A stretch of 64,000 nt of DNA from Perognathus longimembris pacificus (lineage: Eukaryota > Chordata > Mammalia > Rodentia > Heteromyidae): the NCBI RefSeq assembly GCF_023159225.1, contig NC_063171.1, forward strand, positions 8,109,886 through 8,173,885, in the 5' to 3' direction. Below the pieces are notes generated by a model. That model was given only the letters and a program-made list of their open reading frames with translations, made no database searches and was not told the DNA's origin. The first letter of the stretch is position 1, and the number at the start of each line of letters is the position of its first letter. Below are positions 1-12,689 of this stretch, one piece after another. A program made the position numbers and the translations under genes.

Positions 1-156
1 ACCTGGCTACACCCCTTGCCCCTGCCCTAGATATAAGGCAGGGCTGGGTGGGGGGTCGCTCTTCTCTCTCTCTCTCCCTTCTCTCCTGCCATGGATCATC
101 TTGGCCACAGGCCAGCAGTTCGGTAATAAACTTTCTTTCCTGCCTGAAAAAAAAAA
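1..156 (+). mobile_element. LTR-derived RNA copy, 3' end (U3-R plus poly(A)), cut by window edge
   Basis: The sequence matches 27010-27170 closely: a TATA-type box (gatataagg), a TC-rich tract where R begins, the segment ccatggatcatcttggcc, an AATAAA signal, then tgcctg followed directly by about 10 A. A normal LTR would continue into U5 after the R end; here it stops at the poly(A) site. This is therefore the 3' end of a polyadenylated retroviral transcript that was copied back into DNA, like the element at 25118-27169. The rest of the element lies left of the window. Confidence 0.75.
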
Positions 157-159
157 TAA

Positions 160-1480
160 GGTGACTTTTTAAAAATACAATAGCAGTGATGAAGAAAAAA
201 ATTTTTTAATGTGTGTAGCTCTCTCATAGGGCTAAAAGTCTTGACAAATTTTCAGTAATTTTATCCTTTTGTAGAATTTTAGAATTTTTAAGTCTTATAA
301 TATTATGTATCAGCAATACCCAGAGTTGTGTTAAGATGTGAAATACCCAACTGAATGTCAAACATAATATTTTCTCTACATATATTTGAATATTTATTAT
401 TTAAATGTATCTAGAAAACCAAAATGTTAGTACTTTCTTTTGGTAATTGTCTGAGTGCTTAGCATTTTATATTAATGTCCTGTAATTAAATTGTATGATA
501 AATTATCAACTCTCTTCCACAAATAATAAAATAAATAAGCAAATAAATATAAGATTATATTGAATATTTGGAATGTTGCAGTTTTTCTAACACTATTTTT
601 GTTTAGTTCATACATTTAATTGTTCTCATACATCTGTACAAGTCTTCAAAAATATTTCCTTAACTCTTTTCCCTTTTATTTTCTTCATTTTTATTATACT
701 TAAGTAGTTATATTATAATGCTGTTTCAATTAAATACGTTATTTTGTTAGTGTAGTGCATTTTGACCAGTGTCATGCCTTTCATTATTCTCTTCCATCTC
801 TTTCAACTCCATCCATCTCCACAATTGAATTAGTTCCATTTTCACATATCAGACTGACCTTTTTTCCATTGAACATTCAGAATTATCACGGTTTTTGCTA
901 AATCATTCTACATATATATTAGAATACTCAGTTTCTCCAAAGAGTAAATTTATTTCCATCAAGTAAACACATTTTCCAACCACTTTCAACTGAAGGGAAA
1001 CACAGAAACCACCCAATAAAATGTTGACTATTATTCAGCACCCAGAATTTGTTTGTTCCTCATTATTAAGTGCTAATCATATTTACTTTTATAAAAGGGA
1101 AGATTTGACTTAGTTACACCAATGTATTTGTTAGCCTTATAGAAGAATTATGTAGAGAAACAGTACAATATAATTTCTCTTTTATTATGAAAGGAATTTA
1201 AGTCTTTTGAAATAGACAGGAATTAACCATGTTTACAGTCTCAATTGTTTGTTTGTTTGAAATAAATTCTTCCCATTCTGTTAGAATGTTGGAGGCATGT
1301 TGTATTGGGCCCAATATACCAACAGTGTCATACTATTTCATACTTCGTTTGGAGATTTCATAAAGGAACACAATGTCAAGACTGACCCTATAACTTTGAT
1401 TAGAGAGAATGAACCACCCAACAAATTTTTGGAATGCACAATCAGCAGATGAATCTCAATTGCACATGTACATCTTGTAA
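160..1480. other. AT-rich stretch with no recognised gene
   Basis: I see no open frame with family resemblance. Around 740-870 the text resembles the 3' end of old rodent L1 elements (minus strand), but it is too diverged to call firmly. Confidence 0.4.
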
Positions 1481-1489
1481 ACTAAGGAG

Positions 1490-1810
1490 ATTAAAATGAA
1501 ATTAGAAAAAAAGAAAACAATCCCATTTACAGTCACACCAAAAGTAATTACTACAGAAAAAAATTTAAATATGTACAAATTTACACTCTGAGCACCAAAG
1601 AACCATCTTGAAGGAAGTGAAGAATAGCCAAACAAATGGTAAATATACCAGGTTCACAGGATGAAAGATTTACTGTTATGTGGCAAATATCCTTTAAATT
1701 AATCTATAGGATGAACACATACCCAACTGGATTTGTTGCGAAAACTTCACATAAAATTCAAAGGTACTCCAAATCAACCTTGTCACAAAACGTCTCTAAG
1801 ATCAAAACAC
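1490..1810 (+). mobile_element. Old L1 ORF2 relic
   Basis: The run from the 'atcccatttacagtcacacc' area through 'gaaggaagtgaag' to 'caaatcaacct' follows the order of L1 ORF2 downstream of the reverse transcriptase domain (IPFT-A-K, KEVKD, YKTYPTGF-like). It is heavily mutated, with a 64-residue open frame at 1636-1830 that I read as a remnant of this, not a gene. Confidence 0.5.
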
Positions 1811-1928
1811 GTATGTTTCTATGTCTGTAGGTGCTACAAACATGTATCATCCAAAAGTCTCTGTTATGGGAATAACAAATAGACTGCATGTAGAGCTAAA
1901 TGCTTTTCAATAAATGTGAGTGAAAATG

Positions 1929-1931
<3 letters not shown>

Positions 1932-1972
<41 letters not shown>
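1932..1972. repeat. (TG)n microsatellite
   Basis: About 20 uninterrupted TG units, then a short mixed tail. Confidence 0.97.
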
Positions 1973-1973
<1 letters not shown>

Positions 1974-2365
1974 ATGCACTGTAATGACTGGATGTTTCTT
2001 TGTGACAGAATGGATTTCAAACCATCTTTCACAATATGCATTATGATGACTAAACCTAGATCAAGTAAATAAATTCAAATGTTAAAATTGTAAAGCTATA
2101 AGGGGAAAATATAGGCAAAAGAAATCTTTGTTGCTTTGGATTGAGAAATATGTTCCTTAATATAATATCAAAAATAAAACTGTAAAGTATAAAGTAAACT
2201 TCTCCAAAATAAAAAATCACAACAAAATGATATTTGTTGGTTAACACATATGACAACTCATTTCAAAGGTACAACATATATAAACTATATATCTTAACAT
2301 AAAATCTTGTAAAATTATACTTCAATAATAAGACACATAATCCAATTTCTATTTTTTAGTTTGAT

Positions 2366-2650
2366 ATTTTATTTTCTAGTTACTTTATTGTTATTAAAAA
2401 GATGATGTACAGAGGCATTACAGTTACTAGACTGATGTAATTGATATATTTCCTTTCATACAGTGTCTTCCCTTCCCTCACTCTCCCAGTGCTTCCCTCC
2501 CATATCCACCCATGAGTTGTATATTCACTTTCATCCATGTCCAATGAGCTCCACTGGTGCCTTTTTTCACTCTTGTTCCTCAAGTTCTGTGCCTTTTCCC
2601 CTCCCAAAGATATACACCATACATAAAGGAGACAGAACCATTAAAACTAA
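2366..2650 (-). mobile_element. L1 3' UTR fragment
   Basis: Reading plus, 'tactttattgttattaa' followed by 'gatgtacagaggcattacag' is the reverse complement of the 3' end seen in every L1 of this window. It extends through the pyrimidine-rich part of the 3' UTR and stops before ORF2. Confidence 0.7.
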
Positions 2651-2700
2651 AAATAAAGGAGAATGAGAGATCTGTCATTTCCATATCTTGAAGGTCACTT

Positions 2701-2702
<2 letters not shown>

Positions 2703-2734
<32 letters not shown>
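2703..2734. repeat. (TA)n microsatellite
   Basis: About 16 TA units directly abutting the 3' end of the next L1. Confidence 0.95.
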
Positions 2735-2736
<2 letters not shown>

Positions 2737-2739
2737 TTT

Positions 2740-3830
2740 ATTTTTTATTTTTTTTCTTATTTATTTTCAAAGTGATGTACAGAGAGGTTACAGTTTCATA
2801 CATTAGGCCTTGGGTACATTTATTGTATTGTTACCTCCTCCCTCATTTACCCCTCCCCCCTGCCCTTCTCCTCTCCCCCCATGAGTTGTTCAGTTGGTTT
2901 ACACCAAATAGCCTTACAAGTATTGTGTTTGGACTCATTTGTTTTTTTATCCTTTGTCTCTTGATTTTGATATGCCCTTTCACTTCCCTAGTTCTAATAC
3001 CTGTATATACAGTTTCCAGTGTACTCAGATAAGATATAGTGATAGTGCGGGTACAACCACAGGAAGGGGATACAAGAGGATCATCAACAATAGAAGCTAC
3101 GGTTTCACATCACGTGTTGATCACTCGTTTCCATAACATGGAGTTCATTTCACCTAGCATCATCTTACGCATTCATAGGGGCATAGCTATTAGGTTCTTG
3201 TGTTCCTCTGCTGTGACTAGCCTAAACCTGTGCTAATTATTCCCTATGAGGGAGACCATAGAGTCCATGTTTCTTTGGGTCTGGCTCACTTCACTTAGTA
3301 TAATTTTTTCCAAGTCCTTCCATTTCCTTATGAATGGGGCAATGTCATTCTTTCTGACAGAGGCATAAAATTCCATTGTATACATGTACCACATTTTCCT
3401 GATCCATTCATTACTGAGGGGCATCTGGGTTGGTTCCATATTTTAGCTATGACAAATTGTGCTGCAATGAACATTGTTGTGCTGGTGGCTTTAGTGTGAT
3501 TATGTTTGTGGTCTTTTGGATAGATACCCAAAAGTGGGGCTGCTGGGTCATAGGGGAGTTCTGTATTTAGCCTTCTGAGGAATCTCCATACTACTTGCCA
3601 GAGTGGCTGAACTAGTTTACATTCCCACCAACAAGGAAGTAGGGTTCCCTTTTGGCCACATTCCCTCCAACATTTATTATTGTTTTCTTGATATATGACA
3701 TTCTTACTGGGGTGAGATGGAATCTCAATGTTGTTTTGATTTGCATTTCTTTCATGGCCAGTGATGTAGGGCACTTTTTCATATGTCTCTTGGCCATTCT
3801 CATATTATTTCTTAGAGATATAAAGATAAC
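2740..3830 (-). mobile_element. 5'-truncated L1: end of ORF2 and 3' UTR
   Basis: On minus, an interrupted frame over 3774-3233 carries the C-terminal part of ORF2p: the cysteine-rich segment NNKCWRECGQKGTLLPCWWE, then [36 protein letters not shown] and the YTMEFYA-type end, with frame breaks. The 3' UTR follows with the G-rich tract (seen as ccccctccccc on plus at 2851-2880) and an A-rich end near 2740. It belongs to the lineage whose 3' UTR contains a 'ggttgtac-cac' segment, the same as 42322-43195 and the split L1 at 27779. Confidence 0.9.
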
Positions 3831-4114
3831 ATAGGCATTGCTTCTCTATGTTTCTCTCCTAATAGTATTCTCCTTTGATCTCACTGGGTGTTTGTCTAGA
3901 ATCCTGCCTGTTCTCTCTGATACGCAGAAATTAGATCTAAAGTACACTGAGATATATATGATAAATTATAATCCAACTTCTAAATGAGTAAATCAACCAA
4001 GTTCACATTTCCCAGAAACATAGCTTTAAAGAACCAAGAAATATGTGACAAGATGCTTAATAACTTAGCTATCAGGAAATGGAAAAGGGATACAACAAGA
4101 TCCCATCACACATT

Positions 4115-4361
4115 TGAGTAACATTGTTTTTTTTTTGTTTTTGTTTTTGTTTTTGCCAGTCCTGGGACTCAGGGCCTGATCACTGTCCCTGGCTTCTCTG
4201 CTTCTCTTTGCTCAAAGCTAGCACTCTGCCACTTGAGCCATAGCACCACTTCTGGCTGTTTTCTATATATGTGGTGCTGGAGAATCGAACCCAGGACTTC
4301 ATGTATATGAGTCAAGCACTCTTGCCACTAGGCCATATTCACAGCCCTGAGTAACATTGTT
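4115..4361 (-). mobile_element. IDL-Geo SINE with target-site duplication
   Basis: A full dimer on minus: ID-like left monomer (plus-strand end 'ccactaggccatattcacagcc'), then the Geo monomer ('gccagtcctgggactcagg' on plus) and a T-rich tract that is the tail. Flanks repeat tgagtaacattgtt at 4115-4128 and 4348-4361, marking L1-type integration. The element body is 4129-4347. Confidence 0.93.
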
Positions 4362-5470
4362 CTAAATAGAGATAATAAGAATATTTGAGACTGGACACTC
4401 TTGATTGAGTATAAAGTACAATTTTTCAAGTGGACAACAGATAGAAATAAATAGAAAATAATTCTGATACATCAAATTCTCTGACAATCCTTCAGATTGT
4501 TTGGCATAAAGTCTTCTTACAATTTATCTATTCTCTTTTAAATATATTCCAAAATAAAATAGATCACATTTTATAAGTATTTAGACACATATATTTATAA
4601 TATGACATCATAACAGAATGATACAATTTAATATACATCAACCCATGAATCGATTAGCAAAATGTATTTACTCTCCATACTAGAATCTATTGCTAATACA
4701 TTTAATGTTGGTGGATTTGAACACAATCTAATAAATACAAACAATTATCTATCAGTTAATCAGAAATTTTATATAAATTGAATGGATTATACAAGAAAAT
4801 CTAAAATGCATACCAATGGAAATTAAATGATTTTATTAATATTTCACACTACTAGGTAAAAAAAATCCATGCCTACATATAAAATAATAAGAAGAATTTA
4901 ATCCTACTATATTCTGGCTGAAAATATTTATTCTAGAACATTATGCTAAAGCATTAATAAAATGCTTCTCTTTTCTCAATCTGATAGTTGTATTCATTAT
5001 TGTCTATCAAAATTACTTTCATAATAATCCATAAAAATGAGAACTTATATTTTTATAAAAAGTTGGTTTTCATTTGAGTAAAATAACAAGTCCAGTATAT
5101 AGTCAACTAAATATGAACAATTCTCCCTTCCTTAAGATTAAATGTTATACATATTCAAACAACATAGATTTAATGTCTGCAATTAATGAGGTACTATTTG
5201 TGGTCAGGTGTCTTTCATTTGTAAAGTAATATAAAATAGAGAATTCATACAGTTATGTGTTTTCTACTTCCATGAACATTTACACAGTGTAATACACTTA
5301 AATAGTTGCAGAAGAAACCTCATATAAGTGCAAATAGTAACTCAAATGATTTTTCCCTTTAATAATTTCATGTGGTTGCTAGGCATTTAAGGATAAGAAA
5401 ATATTGCATTGATTCTGTATGCACATTTTTATATGGTGCTTAAAAAAATAAGCCTAATGATAACCGGGCT
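4362..5470. other. AT-rich intergenic sequence
   Basis: No open frame or repeat family that I can support in this stretch upstream of the plus-strand end of the first OR pseudogene. Confidence 0.5.
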
Positions 5471-5472
5471 AC

Positions 5473-6411
5473 TTACTCTCCAGAATTACCTTTCCCTAAT
5501 ATCTTCATGAAAGCTCTAGTCACTTCTCTGTTGAGGAGGCTGTAGATTAGGGGATTCAGCACTGGAGTGAGGATCGTGCAGAAGGCAGACACCATCTTGT
5601 CCTGGGTGAGGAAATGGCCAGAGGCCGGCCACATATATATGAACATGGTTGCTCCATAGTACATTCCCACCACCATGAGGTGGGAGGAACAGGTGGCAAA
5701 AGCTTTGGAGCAATCCTCCCCAGATCCCATGTGGATGACAGTCACAATGACACGCACATAAGAAGCAATGATGACAGTTACAGGGAAGAGAAGCATAATC
5801 GCGTAGCAAATAAATATCATCTTTTCAAATGTCAACGTTTGGTGCAGGAGAGAGGGAGAAGTGAAAGAACATCACAGAAAAAGTGAGGTATTTCCCGGGC
5901 AACACAGTATGAGAAAGACAATGTGGCTGCAATTTCAATTATACCATCAAGGGAGCCAAGAATACAGGAAGCAGCTGCCATGAGAGCACAGATTTTCTGG
6001 CTCATAAGAATGGGGTACTTTAATGGGTGGCAAATGGCCACATAATGATCATCGGCCATTGAGGCCAAGAGGAATCACTTGGCCCCAAGTAGAGTCATGT
6101 AGAAGAATATCTGTGTGCCACAACCTGCCATAGAGATGGACTTTTATTTCCAGAAAAGTAGTTGATGGCATTTTGGGCACAGTGGTACATATGAGCATGA
6201 GATCCATGAGGGAGAGTTGACTGAGGAAGAAGTACATGGGAGTATGGAGCTGCTTGTCTAGGTAGATAAGGACAATCATAGTTGAGTTCCCCAGGAGAGC
6301 CAATGTGAAGATGCCCAAGATCAAAGAGAAGATCATGGTGTGAATGGGGCTGTGACTGAAAATTCCTAGCAGGATGAAGTCAGAGTTGAAAGTCCAGTTG
6401 CCCCATGCCAT
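5473..6411 (-). pseudogene. Or2m-like: Olfactory receptor pseudogene, OR2M-like
   Basis: A seven-transmembrane odorant receptor remnant of near-normal span (939 nt; OR2M proteins are about 312 residues). I place the start at the ATG at 6411, giving [18 protein letters not shown] with an NxT glycosylation site; the open frame runs further upstream to 6474 but lacks family resemblance there. Visible OR landmarks: [17 protein letters not shown] (TM2), a degraded MAYDRY box reading [26 protein letters not shown] (loop 2), KAFATCSSH (TM6), and PLIYSLLNREV with the OR2M-type tail RAFMKILGKG. It is disabled by frameshifts around the VPKM region (about 6165-6135), a TGA near 6080 where the family has Cys in ECFLLA, and a further 1-base shift near 5840. 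The match to OR2M rests on recalled family sequence; OR2T is the nearest alternative. Confidence 0.9.
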
Positions 6412-6479
6412 GATGAGTATGTTCACTGCAGATATGTGCAATGATTGAGACATTACTAAGTTGGAGTCACCCAATATCC

Positions 6480-8080
6480 ATGATTTCCCGCCTTATTGAG
6501 TTATGAATGCAGTGAGGAAATACTTTCCCCTGGACCTCATTTTTTTTTGTTAATGAGGCATAGTAATGCTTACTTTAAACTTGATGGGGCATTTAAATGC
6601 AAATTAACAGTAGTACTGATTTCTAAGTAAGAGCCTATAAGTTTTCTTAAAAGTCATGTAATCTAGATGAAGTAAGAAGTCAGTCAAATGTGTAATATAG
6701 AGCATAGCTCATCCTTTGACAAATATACTGACTGAAGCAATTCTTAGTTTAGGGAATGCCATGGAACTTAACATATCAAATTGTGGTGATGGAAAATGTC
6801 TGTCTATAAAAATTTGGAGGAAAACCTGCACTAAAATTAGAGTTGGTTAGAAAAATAAATTGACAAATAGATATTGCCAGAGAAAAGGTAAATGGTATTT
6901 CAATATCATATGTATGTTGATTAATATTTGATGAGTATAATGTCAAGTCACTGTGAAAACAGGTCCTAACCTATATATTATTCTATGCATCCATCATAAA
7001 AACCTTAGTATATACATAAATAGTCTACTGGAGGCCTTTTTACTGAATAAATATGGTTAAAAGGGAATGTAAAACATGATTCAAACTTTGTTTATAAATT
7101 AGCTTACCTGTGTAAAATAAGACAATTTTCAATTTTTTCAGGCTTGTATATTACTCTCTGTAAATTTGGACATTAATAATGTCTACTTATGAAGTAGACT
7201 TATTCTACTTATGAAGACTAAATAAAATCAAATATAAATATTTAAATGATATCTGGTATATATTTGCTTATTATTAATTAAATTCATTTGGAAGATGTAT
7301 AGGCTTTTTCTGATTCGTCTCTAGATTCATATAGTCTATGGGACATGAATGTTTTAATTTCTTTTCAATGAATATTAGAGCAAGTAAATGGTAAAGTTGA
7401 AATATTGTATTTACAAGAGCCTAGATTTGATCCCCAGTGACCACACAAAGGTAAAATATTTTTTTTAATGTGACCTCTATTTTACTCTATTTTGCCTCTT
7501 TATTTCCTCTTCTTCCATAAAATGAGATATTACCTTCTTTTATAGCTCCCTTAATACTATAAAAGAAAAATATATTACTTGTTTTGCTTTTATTTTACCT
7601 TTGGTTCTTCTAAACTATTTGCACAGTAGTTAATACTTCTGTCCATATAACAACATTTCATTATAACTAAGAAGTTTACCACATCCTAAATTGCCAAGCA
7701 GTTCAAAATGCTCTGAGGATATTTCTGCATTATAAGACTTATCAATAAGTTCTACTCCTATATCGTGTATATGTGTTTGTGTGTGTGATCTATGCATCTG
7801 AAACTATTTTATTTTATTATTTCACTCTAAAGAACTGCTAGTCACCTTTTTATGTTTATTTACTTTAGTACAATATACTTATTTTTATTTGACATACAAT
7901 AATATCTATTTATGTGACAACAAGTAAAGTTTGGATTTTCTTATATGCATGGTAACATTCCAGTCAAAGTAAGTTTGTCTCTCTCCTCAACATTTAAGAT
8001 ATCTTCCAAAGAATATCCAAAATAATTTCTTCTAGAATATTTGAATGTAGAATTCATTAGGATTATCTATTTGTAACAGT
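6480..8080. other. AT-rich intergenic sequence
   Basis: Upstream side of the OR2M-like pseudogene. OR promoters lie upstream of a non-coding 5' exon, but I cannot recognise one here. No open frame with family resemblance. Confidence 0.45.
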
Positions 8081-8084
8081 ATGA

Positions 8085-8340
8085 CTGGAAGGGGGAATAG
8101 ATCATTTTGTTAAGTGAAATAAAACAAGCACAGAAAGACAAGCACCATTACATGACTCATATATAGAGTCAAAGACAATTAATTGGTCTTCTTGATTGAA
8201 AGAGCAGAATGGTCATTTCCAGAGGCCAGGGAAAGTGAAGGAAAGGGAAGTTTGGTCTACAGGTACTAGTTATAGTGAGATATGGGTAGAATTTCTATGG
8301 CCGTTTTGCACTGCAAAATGACAATACATAACATTATATT
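8085..8340 (+). mobile_element. Old L1 3' end
   Basis: The text 'aagtgaaataaaacaagcacagaaagac' and 'catttccagaggccaggg' follows the order of the end of ORF2 and the 3' UTR of ancient mammalian L1 elements (L1M type). It is diverged, with no poly(A) left. Confidence 0.5.
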
Positions 8341-8784
8341 TAAACATGAATATATATTTATGTTGTTCATGGCTGAGCTTAATTGAAGCCAGAATGCCTT
8401 GATTATTGGAATTTCTTCCTCTCCTTAGTCTTACCTGCAATATGTCTTCAACAAATCAGGCTGCTCACAAGGCAACTGAAAGATTTTAAAAGGTGCTACT
8501 GAGTAGCACTTGGCTATGTCACCTATGAAACAATGTTGCAATGTCTCTAGGGAACTAAGTAGTCTTCAATTATAGTGTTGTAGGTTATCATGTAATTTTT
8601 CTCCTTGGGCTTGACACATACTTTTAGTTTGAAAACATTTCATGTTATTTAACATAAATAAGAAAGTTATTTTCATTTTTTGACAAGTTAAAAACCTGCT
8701 AATATTTGTTTCTTCTATCTTCTGGTCATTTATATATTAATGTCTCCATTTGTACTTTCCTTATTTTAAGTCTCATTGTTTATC

Positions 8785-8875
8785 TATTTATTGTGGTATT
8801 GGAGTTTGAACCCAAGCTCTAGCACAAGCTAAGCAGGTGTTCTCCAACTTGATCTCCATCTCTACTTCCATGTGA
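8785..8875 (-). mobile_element. ID-like SINE fragment
   Basis: Reverse complement of a tRNA-type monomer: 'tggtattggagtttgaaccc' (B-box side) through 'agcacaagctaagcaggtgttc' (A-box side). Diverged and single-monomer. Confidence 0.55.
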
Positions 8876-9046
8876 TTTTATTTTGCTTTTCAGATAAAGC
8901 ATCACTAATTTTTCATGGACTGACCTTGAACCTCATGTCTGAAGTGCATTCCGAGACACTGAATTTACAAGTGTATGTGGCCACACTCTGTTGTACATTT
9001 CAAAATCTCTATTAACTGTATAAATTAAGGGATAAAGAAGCAATAG

Positions 9047-9330
9047 TGTTTCTCGTTTTTGTTTTTGTTTGTGTGTGTGCGTGTGCATGCGTGTGTGTGC
9101 GTGTGTGTGTGTATGTGTGTGTGTGTGTGTGTGTGCCAGTCTGGGGCTTGAACTCAGGATCTGGGTACTATCCCCGAGCTTCATTTGCTCAAGGCTAGCA
9201 CTCGACCACTTGAGCCATAGTGACACTTCTGATTTCTTCTGTTTATATGGTACTGAGAAATCAAACCCTGGGCTTTATGTCTGCCTGGCAAGCACTCTAC
9301 CACTAAGCCATATTTCCAGCCCTGTGTTTC
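9047..9330 (-). mobile_element. IDL-Geo SINE with expanded (GT)n in its tail
   Basis: Geo and ID-like monomers are both readable on minus (plus-strand text from 'ccagtctggggcttgaact' to 'ccactaagccatatttccagcc'). The usual A-rich tail is replaced by an interrupted (GT)n tract at 9070-9135. Flanks share gtgtttctc on both sides. The tandem-dipeptide open frames across this tract are artefacts. Confidence 0.88.
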
Positions 9331-10460
9331 TCATATTTAATTAAAATAACATCCTCACTTGCTATGCATTATTATCCTCATGTAGAACTTTATTAAAGTT
9401 TACTAATTACTTTCACACTGGACAATCAAGGGTGCTAGTCTGATACCATGAGGCTTAATTTCCCACACAAGAATTTCTGAATACTTGTAAATTTTTCTAT
9501 ATCTGAAAACTTAGTATTTGTAGCTATTTACTGTATTATTTCTTATTTGTATGTTCTCCTGGTATTTTTTTCTGTTTGTATTTTACTACTAGTTTTAATG
9601 TAATTGTTTTCATATATCATTATAGAACACATAGAGGAAAAAGAGCAAACTATTTTAATTTCTTTCTCAAGTCACACAGCACAACACATCTGACATCAGG
9701 ACATTATTCTTCCATATGTTGCTTGTATATTCATGGAAGTAGGAATTTAAGGTTTGTATGTATTACCTGATGATTCTTTTCTGTTCACCAAATAGTTGTG
9801 CTTTCTCACATAATGAAATTTTGTCTTTCCCAAACACTGTGTGTGTATATGCCATAAGCTATGTTTCCAGCCAATGATTTCTAACAAAATTAGATTAGAA
9901 AATGCATAGAAAGTAAGAGAATTATAGATAGAATACAGACAAATTCGGTATGCCCAACAGAGCATGCAATGTCAGAAATTATATTCGATATTGCTTCAAA
10001 TCTGCACATAAATACAATGTTTTTTGGAAGTACTAGTTTTTGATATTTTAATTATGCTGATAGTAGTATATTTGCTTGAGTCTTTCATGATATGAAGATG
10101 AATACATTGTTCTCATGCACAACCTATGTAAATATAGATAGAAAAAGAGTGGAGAGAAAGAAAGATCTTCATTGAACTCCCAACTGCTTCTAAGTCTGGC
10201 TTCTCAAAAACCAGCCACCATGTGATAATCTGAAGATGTCTGCTAGATCTTTTAAATGAGCTCTTTCTTGGTTTGAATCAGTTGACAAACATTAGAGATT
10301 AAAAAGTTATAATTAAATTAAAGCTACTAGGTCTTGGTATGTTTAACATGTAACAAAGCACAATATGCAGCAATTAGAAATCAATTCTATGATTTTGGAG
10401 CCTATATATAACTCCGATAATTTTAGCTTATGTATAGTTATTTAACTTATTTATAAATCT
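9331..10460. other. AT-rich intergenic sequence
   Basis: No gene or repeat that I can support. Confidence 0.45.
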
Positions 10461-10465
10461 GGTTT

Positions 10466-10690
10466 AATTTTTTTCTTTTGTTTCTTTTTTATTTTTTTGC
10501 CAGTTCTGTGGCTTGGACTTGGCCTGAGCACTGTCCCTGTCTTCCTTTTTGCTCAAAGCTAGCAGTCTACCACTTGAGCCACAGCGTCACCTCCAGCTTT
10601 CTCTGTTTATGTGGTGCTGAGGAATCGAATCCAGGGCTTCATGCATGCAAGGCAAGCTCTCTACCACTAAGCCATATTCTCACCCCCTTT
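10466..10690 (-). mobile_element. IDL-Geo SINE
   Basis: Full dimer on minus. Plus-strand text runs from 'tttttttgccagttctgtgg' to 'ccactaagccatattctcac'. Diverged from the youngest copies at about one base in ten by eye. Confidence 0.88.
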
Positions 10691-11029
10691 GATTTTTCTT
10701 ATTTGCACGTATTTATTGGCATTTGAAGTAGTTTGCATGATAGTGCCCCTTTCGAAACTCATGTGTAAACTTAATCCCCAGTACAACAGCATTAAAATTC
10801 ATTAATATAGCAATCATTTGGATTGTCTAATCTCATTGATTAGAGTTCAGGGCTGATGAAACCATGCTGCATTTTCTTGCTTTGCTGAGTTCTCTACAAT
10901 ATGTAGCCAAAATACCTCTCTGTTTTGAAGACTGGGACCATAGTAACCCTTTGAAAGTGGGCAACTATTCCTTACCTGAAACTATACATGTTTTGGCTTT
11001 GCATTTCCAGCAATCAGAATCATGAGAAA

Positions 11030-11250
11030 TATAGTTCTTTTTAATTTCAAATAGTACGTTATAAACTAACAATGATAAAACACTTGTTTCTGTATCTTGT
11101 GGTTCATTTCGCTTCACATCACCTTATATGATCACATGTACATAGTCATTGAGCTATTGTGATCCTCTGCTAGGACTGTCCTAGACATATATTAAGAAAT
11201 ACATTTCTATTTCATAGAAATTACTCAAGTCTCAGGCATTTGGCTCTAAA
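11030..11250 (-). mobile_element. L1 fragment spanning the ORF2/3' UTR boundary
   Basis: On plus, 'aaaacacttgtttctgtatc' followed by 'tcatttcgcttcacatcacc', 'gagctattgtgatcctctgc' and 'taggactgtcctagac' is the reverse complement of the region just after the ORF2 stop. It is internal: no poly(A) end is visible. Confidence 0.65.
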
Positions 11251-11344
11251 AGCACAAGCAAACTAAAATTGTCAATTTTTGGTCAAAGGAGAACAAAAGC
11301 AATATTTAAAATATTTTGTGCAGCTTATCTATTTGCTTGTTTGT

Positions 11345-11575
11345 TGTTCAACGTTTTGGTACTGATATATTTAGACCAAGGACTTAGCATAAGCTAAACA
11401 AGTGTTCTACTACCTGATGCATGCATTGAGTCATTTTGTTAATTTGCATATTGCTTTAGAGATAGGATCTTGTTAATTTTACTGGGGCAGGGCTTGAACT
11501 CAAGATTCTCTTGTTTCTACCTTTCCAAGAATCTGATTTTATAGGCATGGGACTCCCTACTGGCTTATTTTGTAG
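11345..11575 (-). mobile_element. Diverged SINE (ID-like plus second domain)
   Basis: A 'ggtactgatatatttagacc...ctaaacaagtgttctactac' monomer is followed by 'ggggcagggcttgaactcaa' and 'ataggcatgggactccc', as expected for an old composite SINE on minus. The assignment is by motif order only. Confidence 0.4.
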
Positions 11576-11589
11576 TTTAGATATCAAAG

Positions 11590-12680
11590 GTAATTAGCCT
11601 TATGAATTTACTTAGAAACTACAGCCTCTGGTTGGAAACCATTACTTCTTCTTATTTAGTTAAAGTTTTTTGAATGCCCATTCTATTTATTTATGCATGT
11701 CTGTAAAATATCATTTATTTTGAATTCCTCTTTCAGTAGAATGTTATGATATTTAATTTTAGTATCATGTATAAACATTTCATACATTTAAAATATGCAA
11801 TTAGTTTCAATAACTAAATTATCCTATTTGCATTTAACACATTTAATAATAATACTGGTATTCTATTCACCTAAACATATAGTTGTACTTACCAAACACA
11901 AACTTTGAGTTTTTATTATTTGTATCTTAAGACATTCTTTTTTAGATTTTTCAGATTTTCTGAAACCTTTTAGTTTGTATATTTTCACTAATTCTATGTA
12001 TTATGTTAAGACTATATAATAAATTTCAAAAGCTACAAAGGTATAATGTTTCTTCACATACATTTATGGGAAAATATGGAACTTCAGGAAATTCTAGGTT
12101 ATTGTATTTAGAAATGGATCACGCTTCATATAACTATGGGATTAGAAGCAAGGATTGTGATGTTTAATATGAGAAAATCCTGACTGATGGCTCTTATTCA
12201 CATTTGTCTCCCATGTGTAATGCTGATGCGCATTGTAAGAAGATTTGACTTTTAAATAAGCTTGACTGTTCTTTTATAAAAATAATCCGTCAGATTAAAA
12301 AAATGACTAAGGCGATTTATTGGTTGACTAACAAAACATAATATGCTACTGACAGTGTATTTAGTAGCATCAACATTGGAGCATTAAAATCGCCAAGTAT
12401 TTGTCATGTGTTAATTGTTAATATAAAGGTATAGAGCATATAGCTGCACTTAGTCTTACTGAAAACAGCTTTACTCATAGTAATACCTTGAACTTTGACA
12501 TAACTATAGCGGAAACATGTGTATGAACAAATAAGCAGCTACGTTGTTTTTCAACTTCCAGTCTTATTCTTTTTGGTAATAAATGTTGTAAATTCCAGTT
12601 ATATTTTCTGATATGAATTACAATGAATGAATTCATAAATTTAACTTTTTTGCAAAGACCATATATAATAACCAGGCACT
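11590..12680. other. AT-rich intergenic sequence
   Basis: Nothing recognisable. Lies between the diverged SINE and the downstream end of the next OR pseudogene. Confidence 0.45.
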
Positions 12681-12689
12681 TTACTCTCT

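Noticed and set aside
5614..5886. Plus-strand open frame across the OR2M-like pseudogene
   Set aside because: Antisense shadow of the receptor.
8933..9344. Cys/Val- and His/Thr-repeat open frames
   Set aside because: Translation of the (GT)n tract in a SINE tail.
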